Below are positions 25,835-34,472 of a stretch of 64,000 bases of DNA, piece by piece; position 1 is the first letter of the stretch, and the number at the start of each line of letters is the position of its first letter. Made by a program: the position numbers and the translations under genes. This stretch comes from Lachnospiraceae bacterium UBA7589. Lineage in GTDB: Bacteria; Bacillota; Clostridia; Lachnospirales; Lachnospiraceae. The stretch lies in contig DLKL01000046.1 in the NCBI GenBank assembly GCA_002476495.1, positions 1 through 64,000 of the forward strand, given 5' to 3'. The notes under the pieces were generated by a model. It saw only the letters and a program-made list of their open reading frames with translations. It was not told the DNA's origin and made no database searches.

Positions 25835-25906
25835 TGTATCACCACCTGACTATTTTCTCCTAATCAGCCTTCGGCTGTCACATTCCTGTTAGATAAATGG
25901 ACATAT

Positions 25907-26974
25907 CTATTTCTTAAGCTTTGTCCACATATCGTTGTATATTGCCAGTGTATCGTTATCAAGATTTTCCACATATTCACCGGCACTTATAACCTCCTCC
26001 GGCGGATTCTTTGCTATGTTGTCGCTGTAATCCTTACCCATTGCTGCTACAGCAGTCTTGTTTGGGCACAGATATGGAAATTCTTCTGAAACCATCTGTG
26101 CAATTTCAGGATCCAGCATAAAATTAATAAACTCCATAGCATTGTCATAATTCTTTGCACCCTTCAGAATAGTCCAGTTATCCATAAATACATATGGTCC
26201 CTCTTCAGGATAAACAACCTTTATATCCGGATTTTCCTCCATGGCAAGAGCAATCTCTGCACTCCATATCATACCGGCAGCACAATCTCCTGATATAAGA
26301 GCACTCTTTGGACTGTCAGAATCAAACAGGACTATATTGTCCTTAAGTGTAAGCAGCTTAGCTTCAATCTCAGCAAGCTTGTCCGGGTCTGTCTCATTCA
26401 TGCTGTATCCCATGCTTCTTGCAGTAATACCAATCACTGCCCTGTAATCATCAAGTACAACCAGCTTACCTTTTAATGATGGGTCAAACAAATCATCATA
26501 GCTTGTTATTTCCTTGTCAATTACAGATGTATCTACAGCTATTGCCGCAACACCACCCTGATAAGGAACAGAATATTTATTGCCAGGATCGTAGGATGGG
26601 TTCAGATATGCCTCGCTGATATTTGACAGATTGGTAAGCTTACTCTGATCCAATTCCTGAAGCATACCCTGCTCTATCATCAGTTCAACTGTATAATCAC
26701 TCGGAAGTACAATATCATATGTTCCCTCTGCCTCAGATTTCACCTTGGCAAGCATGTCTTCATTGGATGAATATGTAGATACATTAACCTTAATTCCTGT
26801 CTCCTCTTCGAATTTATCGAATACCGAATCAGGTACATACTCAGTCCACACAAATACATTAAGCTCACCGTTTTTTCCGACGTCACTGTTCTTGCTGTTT
26901 CCACAGCCACTAAGAAGTCCCAGCATCATAACACCTGCTGCTGCACATGCAACTATCTTTTTTAATCTAACCAT
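25907..26974 (-). CDS. potD: polyamine ABC transporter substrate-binding lipoprotein PotD
   Basis: 355-aa extracytoplasmic binding lipoprotein. The signal peptide ends in the lipobox LLSGC with Cys24 as lipid anchor. The mature part has the PotD/PotF pattern: LNVFVWTEYVPDSVFDKFEEET at the N-terminus, VLPSDYTVELMIEQGMLQEL and MIWSAEIALAMEENPD. It captures a polyamine-like cation for PotABC. Strong GGAGGT site. Located in the order potA-B-C-D on one strand, followed by an OCD-like gene. Spermidine or putrescine is the family's usual ligand, but the ring of aromatic and acidic residues cannot be scored by eye, so another amine is possible. Confidence 0.93.
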   Translation of the reverse strand: MVRLKKIVACAAAGVMMLGLLSGCGNSKNSDVGKNGELNVFVWTEYVPDSVFDKFEEETGIKVNVSTYSSNEDMLAKVKSEAEGTYDIVLPSDYTVELMIEQGMLQELDQSKLTNLSNISEAYLNPSYDPGNKYSVPYQGGVAAIAVDTSVIDKEITSYDDLFDPSLKGKLVVLDDYRAVIGITARSMGYSMNETDPDKLAEIEAKLLTLKDNIVLFDSDSPKSALISGDCAAGMIWSAEIALAMEENPDIKVVYPEEGPYVFMDNWTILKGAKNYDNAMEFINFMLDPEIAQMVSEEFPYLCPNKTAVAAMGKDYSDNIAKNPPEEVISAGEYVENLDNDTLAIYNDMWTKLKK

Positions 26975-26987
26975 AATGCTACCTCCT

Positions 26988-27794
26988 TTATTTTTCTTTA
27001 TATTTTTTATTGAACAAATTACTCTGGGTTAAAATTACCAGAACAATTGTACCAATCAGTATAAGTGCTGACAGGGCATTTACATCCGGTGAAACACCGC
27101 TTTTAATACTCTCCATAACCTTTAACGGATATGTCTTTGTCTGCCCGTTTACAAAATAGCTTATTATGACATCATCTATAGATAATGTAAATGCCAGCAA
27201 TGCACCACCGGCAATTCCCGGTGCAAGGACAGGAAGTGTAATCCTGAAAAAAGTTTCAATCCTGTTTGCCCCAAGATCCATACTTGCTTCTTCAATAGAG
27301 TTATCGTAGCCGCTTAGTCTTGCCCTTACATTGAATATTACATATGGAACACAGAAGGTCACATGTGCAAGTATAAGTGTAAGCATACCCCGCGGAATAT
27401 TTGTCCTGGCAAACAGCACAAGAAGGGAAATTCCCATAACTATCTCAGGTATAACCACCGGTATATACAAAAGTGCATTTATAATGCCCTTACCCCTGAA
27501 TTTGTATCTGTACATTCCCACTGCTCCAAGAGTTCCGATTGCAGTTGCAAGTACTGTGCTGACTATTGCAATTATCATGGTATTTTCAAAGGATGCAAGA
27601 AGCTCATCATTTTCAAACAGCTTTATATACCAGTCGAGGGAAAAGCCCTGCCAGGAAAGATAAGGTTTCCTTGTGGTGGCATTAAAGGAATTCACAACTA
27701 CCACCACTATAGGCATAAACAGAAATGCGTATACCAGTATGATAAATAGTGTATGTGTAAGCTTTTTACCGGATTTTTTTAATTTTCTGTTCAT
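26988..27794 (-). CDS. potC: polyamine ABC transporter permease PotC
   Basis: 268-aa permease with six transmembrane segments and the EAA loop EASMDLGANRIETFFRITLP that contacts PotA. Pairs with PotB to form the channel. Two ATGs lie 6 nt apart; the second (27794) is 9 nt from GGAGG and preferred over 27800. It sits 13 nt upstream of potD and 29 nt downstream of potB, clearly co-transcribed. Confidence 0.93.
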   Translation of the reverse strand: MNRKLKKSGKKLTHTLFIILVYAFLFMPIVVVVVNSFNATTRKPYLSWQGFSLDWYIKLFENDELLASFENTMIIAIVSTVLATAIGTLGAVGMYRYKFRGKGIINALLYIPVVIPEIVMGISLLVLFARTNIPRGMLTLILAHVTFCVPYVIFNVRARLSGYDNSIEEASMDLGANRIETFFRITLPVLAPGIAGGALLAFTLSIDDVIISYFVNGQTKTYPLKVMESIKSGVSPDVNALSALILIGTIVLVILTQSNLFNKKYKEK

Positions 27795-27823
27795 ATTCAT
27801 TCACCTCCCTTAATATCAGCCGG

Positions 27824-28720
27824 CTAAACTCCCAGCTCATCCATATCTCCGCCAATTTTCTGATATATCTTAACCAGTATCAGGGTGACTATTATAAGTA
27901 TGATGGATAACGCTGCCCCCAGCGGCCAGTTATTTCCACTTTTAAACTGTCTTTCTATAAGGTTACCTATAACATCCGAATTGCCTCCACCCAATATGTT
28001 GGATACGAAGAAATATCCAAGACAGGGGATAAATACCATTATGCAGCCCGAAAAAATACCACCTGAAGTAAGGGGGAGAACTACAGTAAAAAATCTTTTC
28101 ACAGGTCTTGCTCCAAGATCTGCCGCCGCCTCCAGAAGACTTCCATCCAGCTTTTCTATGGAGGTATAAAGAGGAAGTATCATAAACGGAATAAGACAAT
28201 ATACCATACCAAATACTGTTGTGCCCTGCTTAAACAGAAAGGATACCGGCTCATCGGCAATTCCCAGAGTCAAAAGTGCTGAGTTAAGCCAGCCCTTTGT
28301 GCCGAGGAAGGTTCTCCATCCATATATTCTTATAAGTGAATTAGTCCAGAAAGGTATAATTACAAGCATATACAACAGCCTCTTCCATTTGCTTTCTGTC
28401 CTTGCAATCAAATATGAAAACGGATATCCCACAAGAACACAAATCACTGTTGTCAGCAGTGCTATAACTATGGATTGTACATATATCTTTATATAATCCG
28501 CACTCATCAGATTCTTATAGTTTTCAAGGCTGAATTGGAATACAACATTATAATACCTGTCTGTGGTACAAAAGCTCATTACTGCCACATAAACAAGTGG
28601 AACAGCTACCAGAATTATCAGCAGCAGAGCCACCGGTCCAACTGTAACAAGTGCAGGAAGATTATTGGAACGCCACCTGTGCCTGCGTATTATTTTTTTA
28701 CTTCTTTCATCCTGCTCCAT
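27824..28720 (-). CDS. potB: polyamine ABC transporter permease PotB
   Basis: 298-aa permease with six transmembrane segments; EAAADLGARPVKRFFTVVLP is the EAA coupling loop. The N-terminal cytoplasmic stretch is rich in Arg/Lys (RSKKIIRRHRWR). An in-frame TTG lies at 28738, but ATG 28720 has GAGGGTGAG before it and was chosen. It is 39 nt behind potA and 29 nt ahead of potC. Confidence 0.92.
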   Translation of the reverse strand: MEQDERSKKIIRRHRWRSNNLPALVTVGPVALLLIILVAVPLVYVAVMSFCTTDRYYNVVFQFSLENYKNLMSADYIKIYVQSIVIALLTTVICVLVGYPFSYLIARTESKWKRLLYMLVIIPFWTNSLIRIYGWRTFLGTKGWLNSALLTLGIADEPVSFLFKQGTTVFGMVYCLIPFMILPLYTSIEKLDGSLLEAAADLGARPVKRFFTVVLPLTSGGIFSGCIMVFIPCLGYFFVSNILGGGNSDVIGNLIERQFKSGNNWPLGAALSIILIIVTLILVKIYQKIGGDMDELGV

Positions 28721-28759
28721 AAACTCACCCTCTTCCAAAATTCTTCCAAAATATTAGTC

Positions 28760-29866
28760 TCATGCAAGCTTAATATTATCCATTGCCTCGAATATACTGT
28801 TTTCATGGCTGTGTATAAGCACTGCATCCTCCTTATTCCAATATGGATATATAGAGCTTCCCAGCTCAGGAAGACTTTCGCCTGCCAGTCTCTCCAGCTT
28901 AAGCTCATTTCCATTTGGCAGATTGACAATACACTTTATTACCGAGCCCGCATATATGTAATCCTTTACCTGGGCTTTTATTCCAAAGCCCTCTACAGGT
29001 GTTTTTGAATATTTCATTTTCTCCGGTCTTACGGATACTGTGATATATTCACCAAACCTGAAATCCTGTCCCATTCCTGTTATAAAACCATTTTCGACTG
29101 TAACCCGCACCTCATCACCATTTATATAGCCCACGGTTCCGTCAAATATGTTGGTTTCTCCTATAAATGTAGCAACAAATTTGGTTTTTGGTGCTTCGTA
29201 TATCTCCGAAGGAGTTCCAAGCTGATCCAATATTCCGTCATGCATAATTGCTATTCTGTCGCTCATGGTAAGAGCCTCCTCCTGGTCATGAGTTACATAA
29301 ATAAATGTAATATTCAGCTTTTTCTGCAGGTTCTTCAGCTCAAGCTGCATCTGTTTTCTAAGCTTTAAATCCAACGCACCCAATGGTTCGTCCAGCAAAA
29401 GAACCCGGGGTCTGTTAATAAGTGCTCTGGCTATAGCCACTCTCTGCTTCTGCCCTCCTGACAGCTGGGATGGATATCTTTTTTCAAATCCCGAAAGCTG
29501 AACCAGCTCCAGCATTTCCTTTACTCTGGTCTTAATCTCTGCCTTTGGAACTCTTTTTATCTTAAGGCCATATGCAATATTGTCCGCTATAGTCATATGA
29601 GGAAATAATGCATATGTCTGAAAAACCGTATTTACATTTCTCTCAAAGGGTTCCTTTTCCTCTATGGCCTCTCCTTCAACCCTTATACTGCCGGTTGTCG
29701 GTTCCTCAAAGCCGGCAATCATTCTCAATGTCGTTGTTTTTCCACAACCGGAGGAACCCAGCAAGGTAAGAAACTCCCCCTCCTTAACCTTAAGCTCCAG
29801 GTCCTTTACTACATGGTTTTTTCCATATACCTTATTGACCCCGTTAAGTTCAACTATATATTCCAT
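28760..29866 (-). CDS. potA: polyamine ABC transporter ATPase PotA
   Basis: 368-aa ABC ATPase: Walker A GSSGCGKTT, Q-loop in TVFQTYALFPHM, signature LSGGQKQRVAIARAL, Walker B VLLLDEPLGALD and switch YVTHDQEEALTM. The C-terminal third is a TOBE-type regulatory domain (VSVRPEKM). Length matches PotA at about 370 aa. It directly follows a PII gene at 36 nt, which is unusual and suggests that nitrogen status acts on this transporter. Confidence 0.94.
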   Translation of the reverse strand: MEYIVELNGVNKVYGKNHVVKDLELKVKEGEFLTLLGSSGCGKTTTLRMIAGFEEPTTGSIRVEGEAIEEKEPFERNVNTVFQTYALFPHMTIADNIAYGLKIKRVPKAEIKTRVKEMLELVQLSGFEKRYPSQLSGGQKQRVAIARALINRPRVLLLDEPLGALDLKLRKQMQLELKNLQKKLNITFIYVTHDQEEALTMSDRIAIMHDGILDQLGTPSEIYEAPKTKFVATFIGETNIFDGTVGYINGDEVRVTVENGFITGMGQDFRFGEYITVSVRPEKMKYSKTPVEGFGIKAQVKDYIYAGSVIKCIVNLPNGNELKLERLAGESLPELGSSIYPYWNKEDAVLIHSHENSIFEAMDNIKLA

Positions 29867-29902
29867 AAGATCACCTCGCTTAATTCCTTATATACCTGCT
29901 TT

Positions 29903-30256
29903 TTACAACGCCTTAAGTCCCCGCTCACCGGTTCTTATTCTTACTGCTTCTTCTATATTTCTTACAAAAATCTTGCCATCACCCACATGATCTGTGGCAC
30001 AGGCCTCACGGGTTTTCATTATAATAGGCTCAACATCCTTATCATTTACCACTACCTCAACCCTTATCTTGGGAAGAAGATTAATTGTGGTTTTTAAGCC
30101 CTTTATCTCATTTACTCCCTTATCCTCTGTTATACCCTTCTGGGTACCACAGCCCATTACTGTAGACAATGTCATGCCACCACAGTTTATTTCATCCAGT
30201 ATCTGTTTCATTGCCTCAAGCTTCTCAGGTCTGATTATCATTATTATTTCCTTCAT
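29903..30256 (-). CDS. PII-family nitrogen signalling protein
   Basis: 117-aa PII (GlnB/GlnK-like) trimeric signal protein that senses ATP/ADP and 2-oxoglutarate. Landmarks: MKEIIMIIRPEKLEAMKQIL, the T-loop region ending in NLLPKIRVEVVV, and the C-terminal VGDGKIFVRNIEEAVRIRTG. The residue aligned with the uridylylated Tyr51 of E. coli GlnB is Thr56 here, so this modification is not expected. Start ATG 30256 has AAAGGAAG; the earlier one at 30274 does not. First gene of a unit with potABCD and an OCD-like gene, behind the attenuator-like leader 30284-30348. PII is classically paired with amtB; pairing with a polyamine importer is unusual. Confidence 0.93.
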   Translation of the reverse strand: MKEIIMIIRPEKLEAMKQILDEINCGGMTLSTVMGCGTQKGITEDKGVNEIKGLKTTINLLPKIRVEVVVNDKDVEPIIMKTREACATDHVGDGKIFVRNIEEAVRIRTGERGLKAL

Positions 30257-30283
30257 ATGGCATCTTCCTTTCATCAGGGTAAT

Positions 30284-30348
30284 AAAAAACGGAGTTGTCT
30301 ATAAGACAGCTCCGTTGCTTGTTTCCATGTAATTAACTTTGTTACATG
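30284..30348 (-). promoter_or_regulatory. leader with terminator and ANTAR-like two-hairpin element (copy 2)
   Basis: On the minus strand, P1 (30348-30326, arms CATGTAA/TTACATG, loop with AAAGTT) is followed after 6 nt by AGC-AACGGA-GCT (30319-30308). This overlaps the 5' arm of a terminator (30316-30288) with a T6 tail. AGCAACGGAGCTGT is identical in copy 1 at 24.58 kb, although the terminator's 3' arm has diverged and now carries a C/A mismatch. That asymmetry suggests selection on the 5' segment itself. PII starts 28 nt past the T-run. Confidence 0.5.
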
Positions 30349-30403
30349 CATAATAATTCCATTTTCAATTTATATCAATACAAAAAAATTACCATTTTTG
30401 TAC

Positions 30404-30416
30404 TACTTATTAAGTA
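30404..30416 (-). promoter_or_regulatory. inverted repeat upstream of the PII leader
   Basis: TACTTA-A-TAAGTA is found 85 nt upstream of the P2 element; copy 1 has TACTTA-N4-TAAGTA at 81 nt. A TATAAA hexamer (30374-30369) lies 30 nt downstream. Candidate shared operator for the adjacent LuxR-type regulator, but the region is AT-rich and immediately follows that gene's stop. Confidence 0.35.
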
Positions 30417-30422
30417 TTTTTA

Positions 30423-31172
30423 TTATTCCTTTTCCTTTATCAGCTTAAACATCTGTACCCTGTTGTTTATCCCCAGCTTCCTATATATGTTAAGTATATG
30501 CTTCTTTAAAGTGTTATCTGTTATGGCAAGCTCCTCACATATATCGGCATTTCCCTTACCATCAAGAAGAAGATGCAATATCGTATGCTCCCTGCGGGTC
30601 AGGTCATATTTTTCAACAACCTGAGTTATAGTCATTTTTTCACTTATGCTTCCTCTTTTTTCCAGCTCCTTATATAGTCTGTATGCCAGGTGCTCCTTAA
30701 GCTGCTCCAGCACAAAAATATCCTCATATAAAAAATCATTTTTTCCGATATTTCTATAAAGAGTCATTACTCCCACAAATTCTCCCTCAAGAGCAAGAAC
30801 CATTTGCAATGAATAGTGCCAGTTATTTGGCTTATATACCTTTTTATAATATTCTGTCCGTGTTCTTGCCTCATCAGATATTATATCAGTTTCCCGGTAA
30901 ATAAGGCTTTTTCCACTGTAAAGAATTCCTCTGCTGTAATCTATTCCATCATATAAATCCGAATAATCATTCTCACAATTGTATAATACAGGTCTTACCA
31001 GACTCTTTTCACCATGCCCCGCAGACAGATAAAAATCTGCCGCATCAAAATCCAACAGCATCCTAAGCTGCTCTAAAAGCTGTTTTCGCATATCATCCAC
31101 ATTGTCTACTGTATGTATTTTGTATATAATGCTGTTAATTAAAAGCCAGTCGTTTGTCTCCAGATTTTTCAT
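30423..31172 (-). CDS. LuxR-type regulator with GAF-like sensor domain
   Basis: 249-aa transcription factor. Residues about 20-175 resemble a GAF-type ligand-sensing domain (LDFDAADFYLSAG, then EGEFVGVMTLYR). The C-terminal LuxR helix-turn-helix spans about 185-245: LTRREHTILHLLLDGKGNADI, AITDNTLKKHILNIYRKLGI, NRVQMFKLI. No receiver domain or phosphorylation site is seen. It is encoded immediately upstream of the PII-pot unit and in the same direction, with its own promoter (31213-31242). It is the natural candidate activator of the amine cluster; the ligand may be an amine or its product (inference). Confidence 0.88.
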   Translation of the reverse strand: MKNLETNDWLLINSIIYKIHTVDNVDDMRKQLLEQLRMLLDFDAADFYLSAGHGEKSLVRPVLYNCENDYSDLYDGIDYSRGILYSGKSLIYRETDIISDEARTRTEYYKKVYKPNNWHYSLQMVLALEGEFVGVMTLYRNIGKNDFLYEDIFVLEQLKEHLAYRLYKELEKRGSISEKMTITQVVEKYDLTRREHTILHLLLDGKGNADICEELAITDNTLKKHILNIYRKLGINNRVQMFKLIKEKE

Positions 31173-31212
31173 AATAAAAATCCTTTCATGTATTTTAATC
31201 TGCGTTAAATGT

Positions 31213-31242
31213 ATTATGCCATATTAGTATCTGTTTATTCAA
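31213..31242 (-). promoter_or_regulatory. promoter of the LuxR-type regulator
   Basis: Minus strand TTGAAT (31242-31237), 18-nt spacer, CATAAT (31218-31213), about 40 nt upstream of the start. Confidence 0.6.
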
Positions 31243-31289
31243 GACATTTTGACTACATAAAGGCATGAATTTTTGTGCCGGACCCCTCT

Positions 31290-31544
31290 TTATACATGCG
31301 ATATTTCGTACTTCTTTTTTGTTGCCAGACCCCCTCTTATATGTCTTTCGGATTTATTGATATCAAGTATTTTCCTTGCCTCCTTTGCAAGGATATGGTC
31401 AATCTCCTCCAACCGTTGTGTCACATCTTTATGTACGGTACTCTTGCTGACTCCAAATTTTTTTGCAGCCTGTCTCACTGTTGCATTATTATTTACAATG
31501 TATTCTCCTATTTCTCTTGCTCTTTCTTCAATATATTTTCTCAA
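31290..31544 (-). CDS. spoIIID: sporulation transcription factor SpoIIID (TTG start)
   Basis: 84-aa mother-cell regulator that adjusts the sigma-E regulon and helps switch on sigK. The family-diagnostic helix-turn-helix is VRQAAKKFGVSKSTVHKDVTQRL, followed by the basic C-terminal region (HIRGGLATKKKY). The only start giving the usual length is a TTG 8 nt after AGAGGT. A sigma-E-like promoter lies 30-60 nt upstream (31575-31604), as expected for this gene. The ribosome binding site lies at the edge of an inverted repeat (TACAAAC and GTTTGTA, about 31548-31573), so translation could be tuned. Monocistronic. Confidence 0.95.
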   Translation of the reverse strand: MRKYIEERAREIGEYIVNNNATVRQAAKKFGVSKSTVHKDVTQRLEEIDHILAKEARKILDINKSERHIRGGLATKKKYEISHV

Positions 31545-31574
31545 CTATACAAACCTCTGTTTGACTGTTTGTAC

Positions 31575-31604
31575 AGTTTATGAGCCTACCTGCGGTAATA
31601 TGAT
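31575..31604 (-). promoter_or_regulatory. sigma-E-like promoter of spoIIID
   Basis: Minus strand ATCATATT (31604-31597), 14-nt spacer, CATAAACT (31582-31575). This matches the sigma-E pattern GTCATATT and CATACAAT with one mismatch in the -35 and two in the -10, at normal spacing. spoIIID is a known sigma-E target. Confidence 0.6.
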
Positions 31605-31729
31605 ACGAATCGGCCGGCTCTTAATTTTAATCAATGCAACAGTAGGCTCAATTAATATTATATCTATACATAAAACTTATATTAAAACTATTATCCTGAA
31701 TTTACATACGGATATTTTATCCAGCCTTG

Positions 31730-34357
31730 CTATTTATCTCTTATAATTCTTACAAGCTGTATAATCATTGTAGGCATAAATGCCAATGCCAGTATTCTGC
31801 CTGCCATGGCTAACGTAATTCCGGTAACACTGAATACTCCATGCAGGGCAGGAATCCCCAGTACCAAAGCCAGGAGAACCACTCCGGCCAAAAAGGCATA
31901 TACACTGTATTTATTGGATTTTAAACCAAGCTTTAATATGGATTTGTCATTCCTGCAATTGAAACCATGAAACAGTCTCGCAAGAGTCAGGGTAGCAAAT
32001 GCCATGGTAGAAGCAAGCGCCGCACTCGTTTCAAGCCCGATATGATATCCACATATTGTTGCTATTGCAATAAGCCCACCCTCTGCAAGAATTTTGCCAA
32101 GAAATTCCTTATTCAGAATTCCAACCTTTGGGTTTCGTGGCTTATCCTTCAGCAGATCCGGGTCTGCAGGCTCAACTCCTATAGCAAGTGCGGGAAGTGA
32201 ATCCGTAAGAAGATTTATAAACAGTAAATGTACCGGTGCAAACGGAATTGCCAATCCCCTTACAGATGTATACAATACCGCCAGAATCCCCGCAGTATTT
32301 CCTGACAAAAGAAACAGTATGGCATTCTTAATATTTCTATATACATTTCTTCCATTAGATACTGCCTTTATTATTGTAGCAAAATTGTCATCAGACAAAA
32401 TCATGGCTGCTGCATCCTTAGACACCTCTGTTCCGGTAATGCCCATGGCAACACCTATATCCGCCTTCTTTAGTGCCGGTGCATCATTTACCCCGTCTCC
32501 GGTCATGGATACTATATTGCCTTTCTCCTGCCATGCCTCTACAATTCTGATCTTATTTTCCGGTGACACTCTTGCATATACTGATATTTTTTCTATATTT
32601 TCCTGTAGCTCCTCATCGCTTAGAGCATCTAATTCCGCTCCTGTAAGAGCCATATCCCCGTCCTCATATATTCCTATCTGCTTTGCAATTGCCACAGCTG
32701 TTATCTTATGGTCTCCTGTAATCATTACGGTTTTTATTCCTGCTCTTTTTGCATTTGCCACAGCCTCCACCGACTCAGGTCGTGGCGGATCTGCCATGGA
32801 AACAAGACCCAGAAACACATAATTGTATTCCGCACCCGGTGTTAACACCTCATCCGACTCCTTGTATGCAAATCCAAGCACCCTGAGTCCATTTTCGGAA
32901 AATTCCTGATTTTGCTGCCTTATAAACTCCTTTTCAGCTTCGGTCATAGGTCTTATTCCATCACTGTAACGAATCCCGCTGCAACGCTCCAATAATACAT
33001 CCACTGCTCCTTTGGTAAGTATAGTTGGAATACCATGTATGGAATATTTTGTACTCATAAGCTTTCTGTCAGAGTCAAAGGGAACCTCCTCAATCCTGTC
33101 CATAGCCTGTCTTAAGGCGCAGTCATACTCTCCAAGTTTATTAAAAAATGAATTCTGTGCTACCCTTACCCGCCTAAACATCTCAAGCAATGCATATTCT
33201 GTTGGATCACCTACACCCTTACCTTCGACTATGTTGGAATCGTTGGTAAGCACCGCATCATACAAAAGATACCTGTGCAGGGAATTGTGTATATCCAGTT
33301 CCTCCGGTTTGCATACATTTCCATCCACAAATATGTCCACAACAGTCATCTTATTCTGAGTTAATGTACCGGTTTTGTCAGAGCATATAACAGATACACA
33401 GCCCAGGCTCTCCACTGCCTTAAGATCCTTAATAATTGCATTTTCCCTAGCCATTTTCTGCGTTCCAAAGGCCTGAACTATGGTTACAATAGAGCTTAAC
33501 GCCTCCGGTATTGCTGCCACGGCAAGTGCAACGGCAAACATCATGGAGTCGAGAAATGTCATCTGTCTGTACATACAAAGGGCAAATACCAGAATACATA
33601 CAGCCATAATAAATACGGCAAGGCGGGCGCTGAATTTGTCCAGACTTTCCTGCAAAGGAGTTTTTCTTTCCTTTGATTTATTCATCAAATCGGCTATTTT
33701 ACCAAGCTCCGTATCCATCCCTGTCCCGGTTACAAGAATCTCTCCTCTTCCATAGGTAACCAGACTTCCTGAATACACCATATTAACTCTGTCTCCAAGA
33801 GACACGTCTCCTTCGATAATTCCCTCTGTTTTTTCTATATTTGTTGATTCTCCTGTCAGGGAACTTTCATTCACCTGTAGCGAATAGCTGTGGATAACTC
33901 GCCCGTCAGCCACAACCATATCTCCTGCTTCAAGTATAACAATATCTCCCGGAACCACATCCCTGGATAAAATCTCCTGCTTTATACCATCGCGTATTAC
34001 TTTTGCATTAGGGGAGGAAAGCTGTTTTAAGCTGTCCAATGATTTTTGTGCCTTGATATGCTGTATAGTACCAAGTAAAGCATTCATCACAAGCACAAGA
34101 AATATAACAATTGTGCTTTCCACATTTCCTGAAAACATTGATACTGCAGCAGCAATAATAAGAATAACAACCAGCAGGTCAGCAAACTGACCTAAGAACA
34201 CCTGAAGGGTACTTTTCTTTTTTCCTTCCGTAAGAATATTTTCCCCTTTTTCACTTCGTATGGCCTCCGCATTTTTTGTGCTTAAGCCTTCTTTTGTTAC
34301 ATGGAACTTCTTCAGCAGCTCCTGTTCTGAACAATTCCATACATTTTTTTCCTTCAT
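31730..34357 (-). CDS. P2-type cation-transporting ATPase (Ca2+/Mn2+)
   Basis: 875-aa P-type ATPase pumping divalent cations out of the cytoplasm. Motifs in order: actuator LTGES, phosphorylation site ICSDKTGTLTQNK, and hinge MTGDGVNDAPALKKADIG. TM4 carries AAIPEALSSIV, near the PEGL of Ca2+ pumps, and TM6 INLLTDSLPALAIG. Ten hydrophobic segments are present. Start ATG 34357 lies 9 nt after AGGAGG; an in-frame codon at 34387 has no site. It is the only gene behind a yybP-ykoY-type riboswitch, which in other bacteria responds to Mn2+, so Mn2+ export is a good guess although sequence class says Ca2+. Confidence 0.93.
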   Translation of the reverse strand: MKEKNVWNCSEQELLKKFHVTKEGLSTKNAEAIRSEKGENILTEGKKKSTLQVFLGQFADLLVVILIIAAAVSMFSGNVESTIVIFLVLVMNALLGTIQHIKAQKSLDSLKQLSSPNAKVIRDGIKQEILSRDVVPGDIVILEAGDMVVADGRVIHSYSLQVNESSLTGESTNIEKTEGIIEGDVSLGDRVNMVYSGSLVTYGRGEILVTGTGMDTELGKIADLMNKSKERKTPLQESLDKFSARLAVFIMAVCILVFALCMYRQMTFLDSMMFAVALAVAAIPEALSSIVTIVQAFGTQKMARENAIIKDLKAVESLGCVSVICSDKTGTLTQNKMTVVDIFVDGNVCKPEELDIHNSLHRYLLYDAVLTNDSNIVEGKGVGDPTEYALLEMFRRVRVAQNSFFNKLGEYDCALRQAMDRIEEVPFDSDRKLMSTKYSIHGIPTILTKGAVDVLLERCSGIRYSDGIRPMTEAEKEFIRQQNQEFSENGLRVLGFAYKESDEVLTPGAEYNYVFLGLVSMADPPRPESVEAVANAKRAGIKTVMITGDHKITAVAIAKQIGIYEDGDMALTGAELDALSDEELQENIEKISVYARVSPENKIRIVEAWQEKGNIVSMTGDGVNDAPALKKADIGVAMGITGTEVSKDAAAMILSDDNFATIIKAVSNGRNVYRNIKNAILFLLSGNTAGILAVLYTSVRGLAIPFAPVHLLFINLLTDSLPALAIGVEPADPDLLKDKPRNPKVGILNKEFLGKILAEGGLIAIATICGYHIGLETSAALASTMAFATLTLARLFHGFNCRNDKSILKLGLKSNKYSVYAFLAGVVLLALVLGIPALHGVFSVTGITLAMAGRILALAFMPTMIIQLVRIIRDK

Positions 34358-34472
34358 ACATAAGAACCTCCTACTATTTTCTTTCATAGGTATATTGTGA
34401 CAAATAGGATATCTTATGCATTTACCGGCTGCTCCGGGCTTATAGAAAACAAAACTTGTTTTCCGTAAAATT

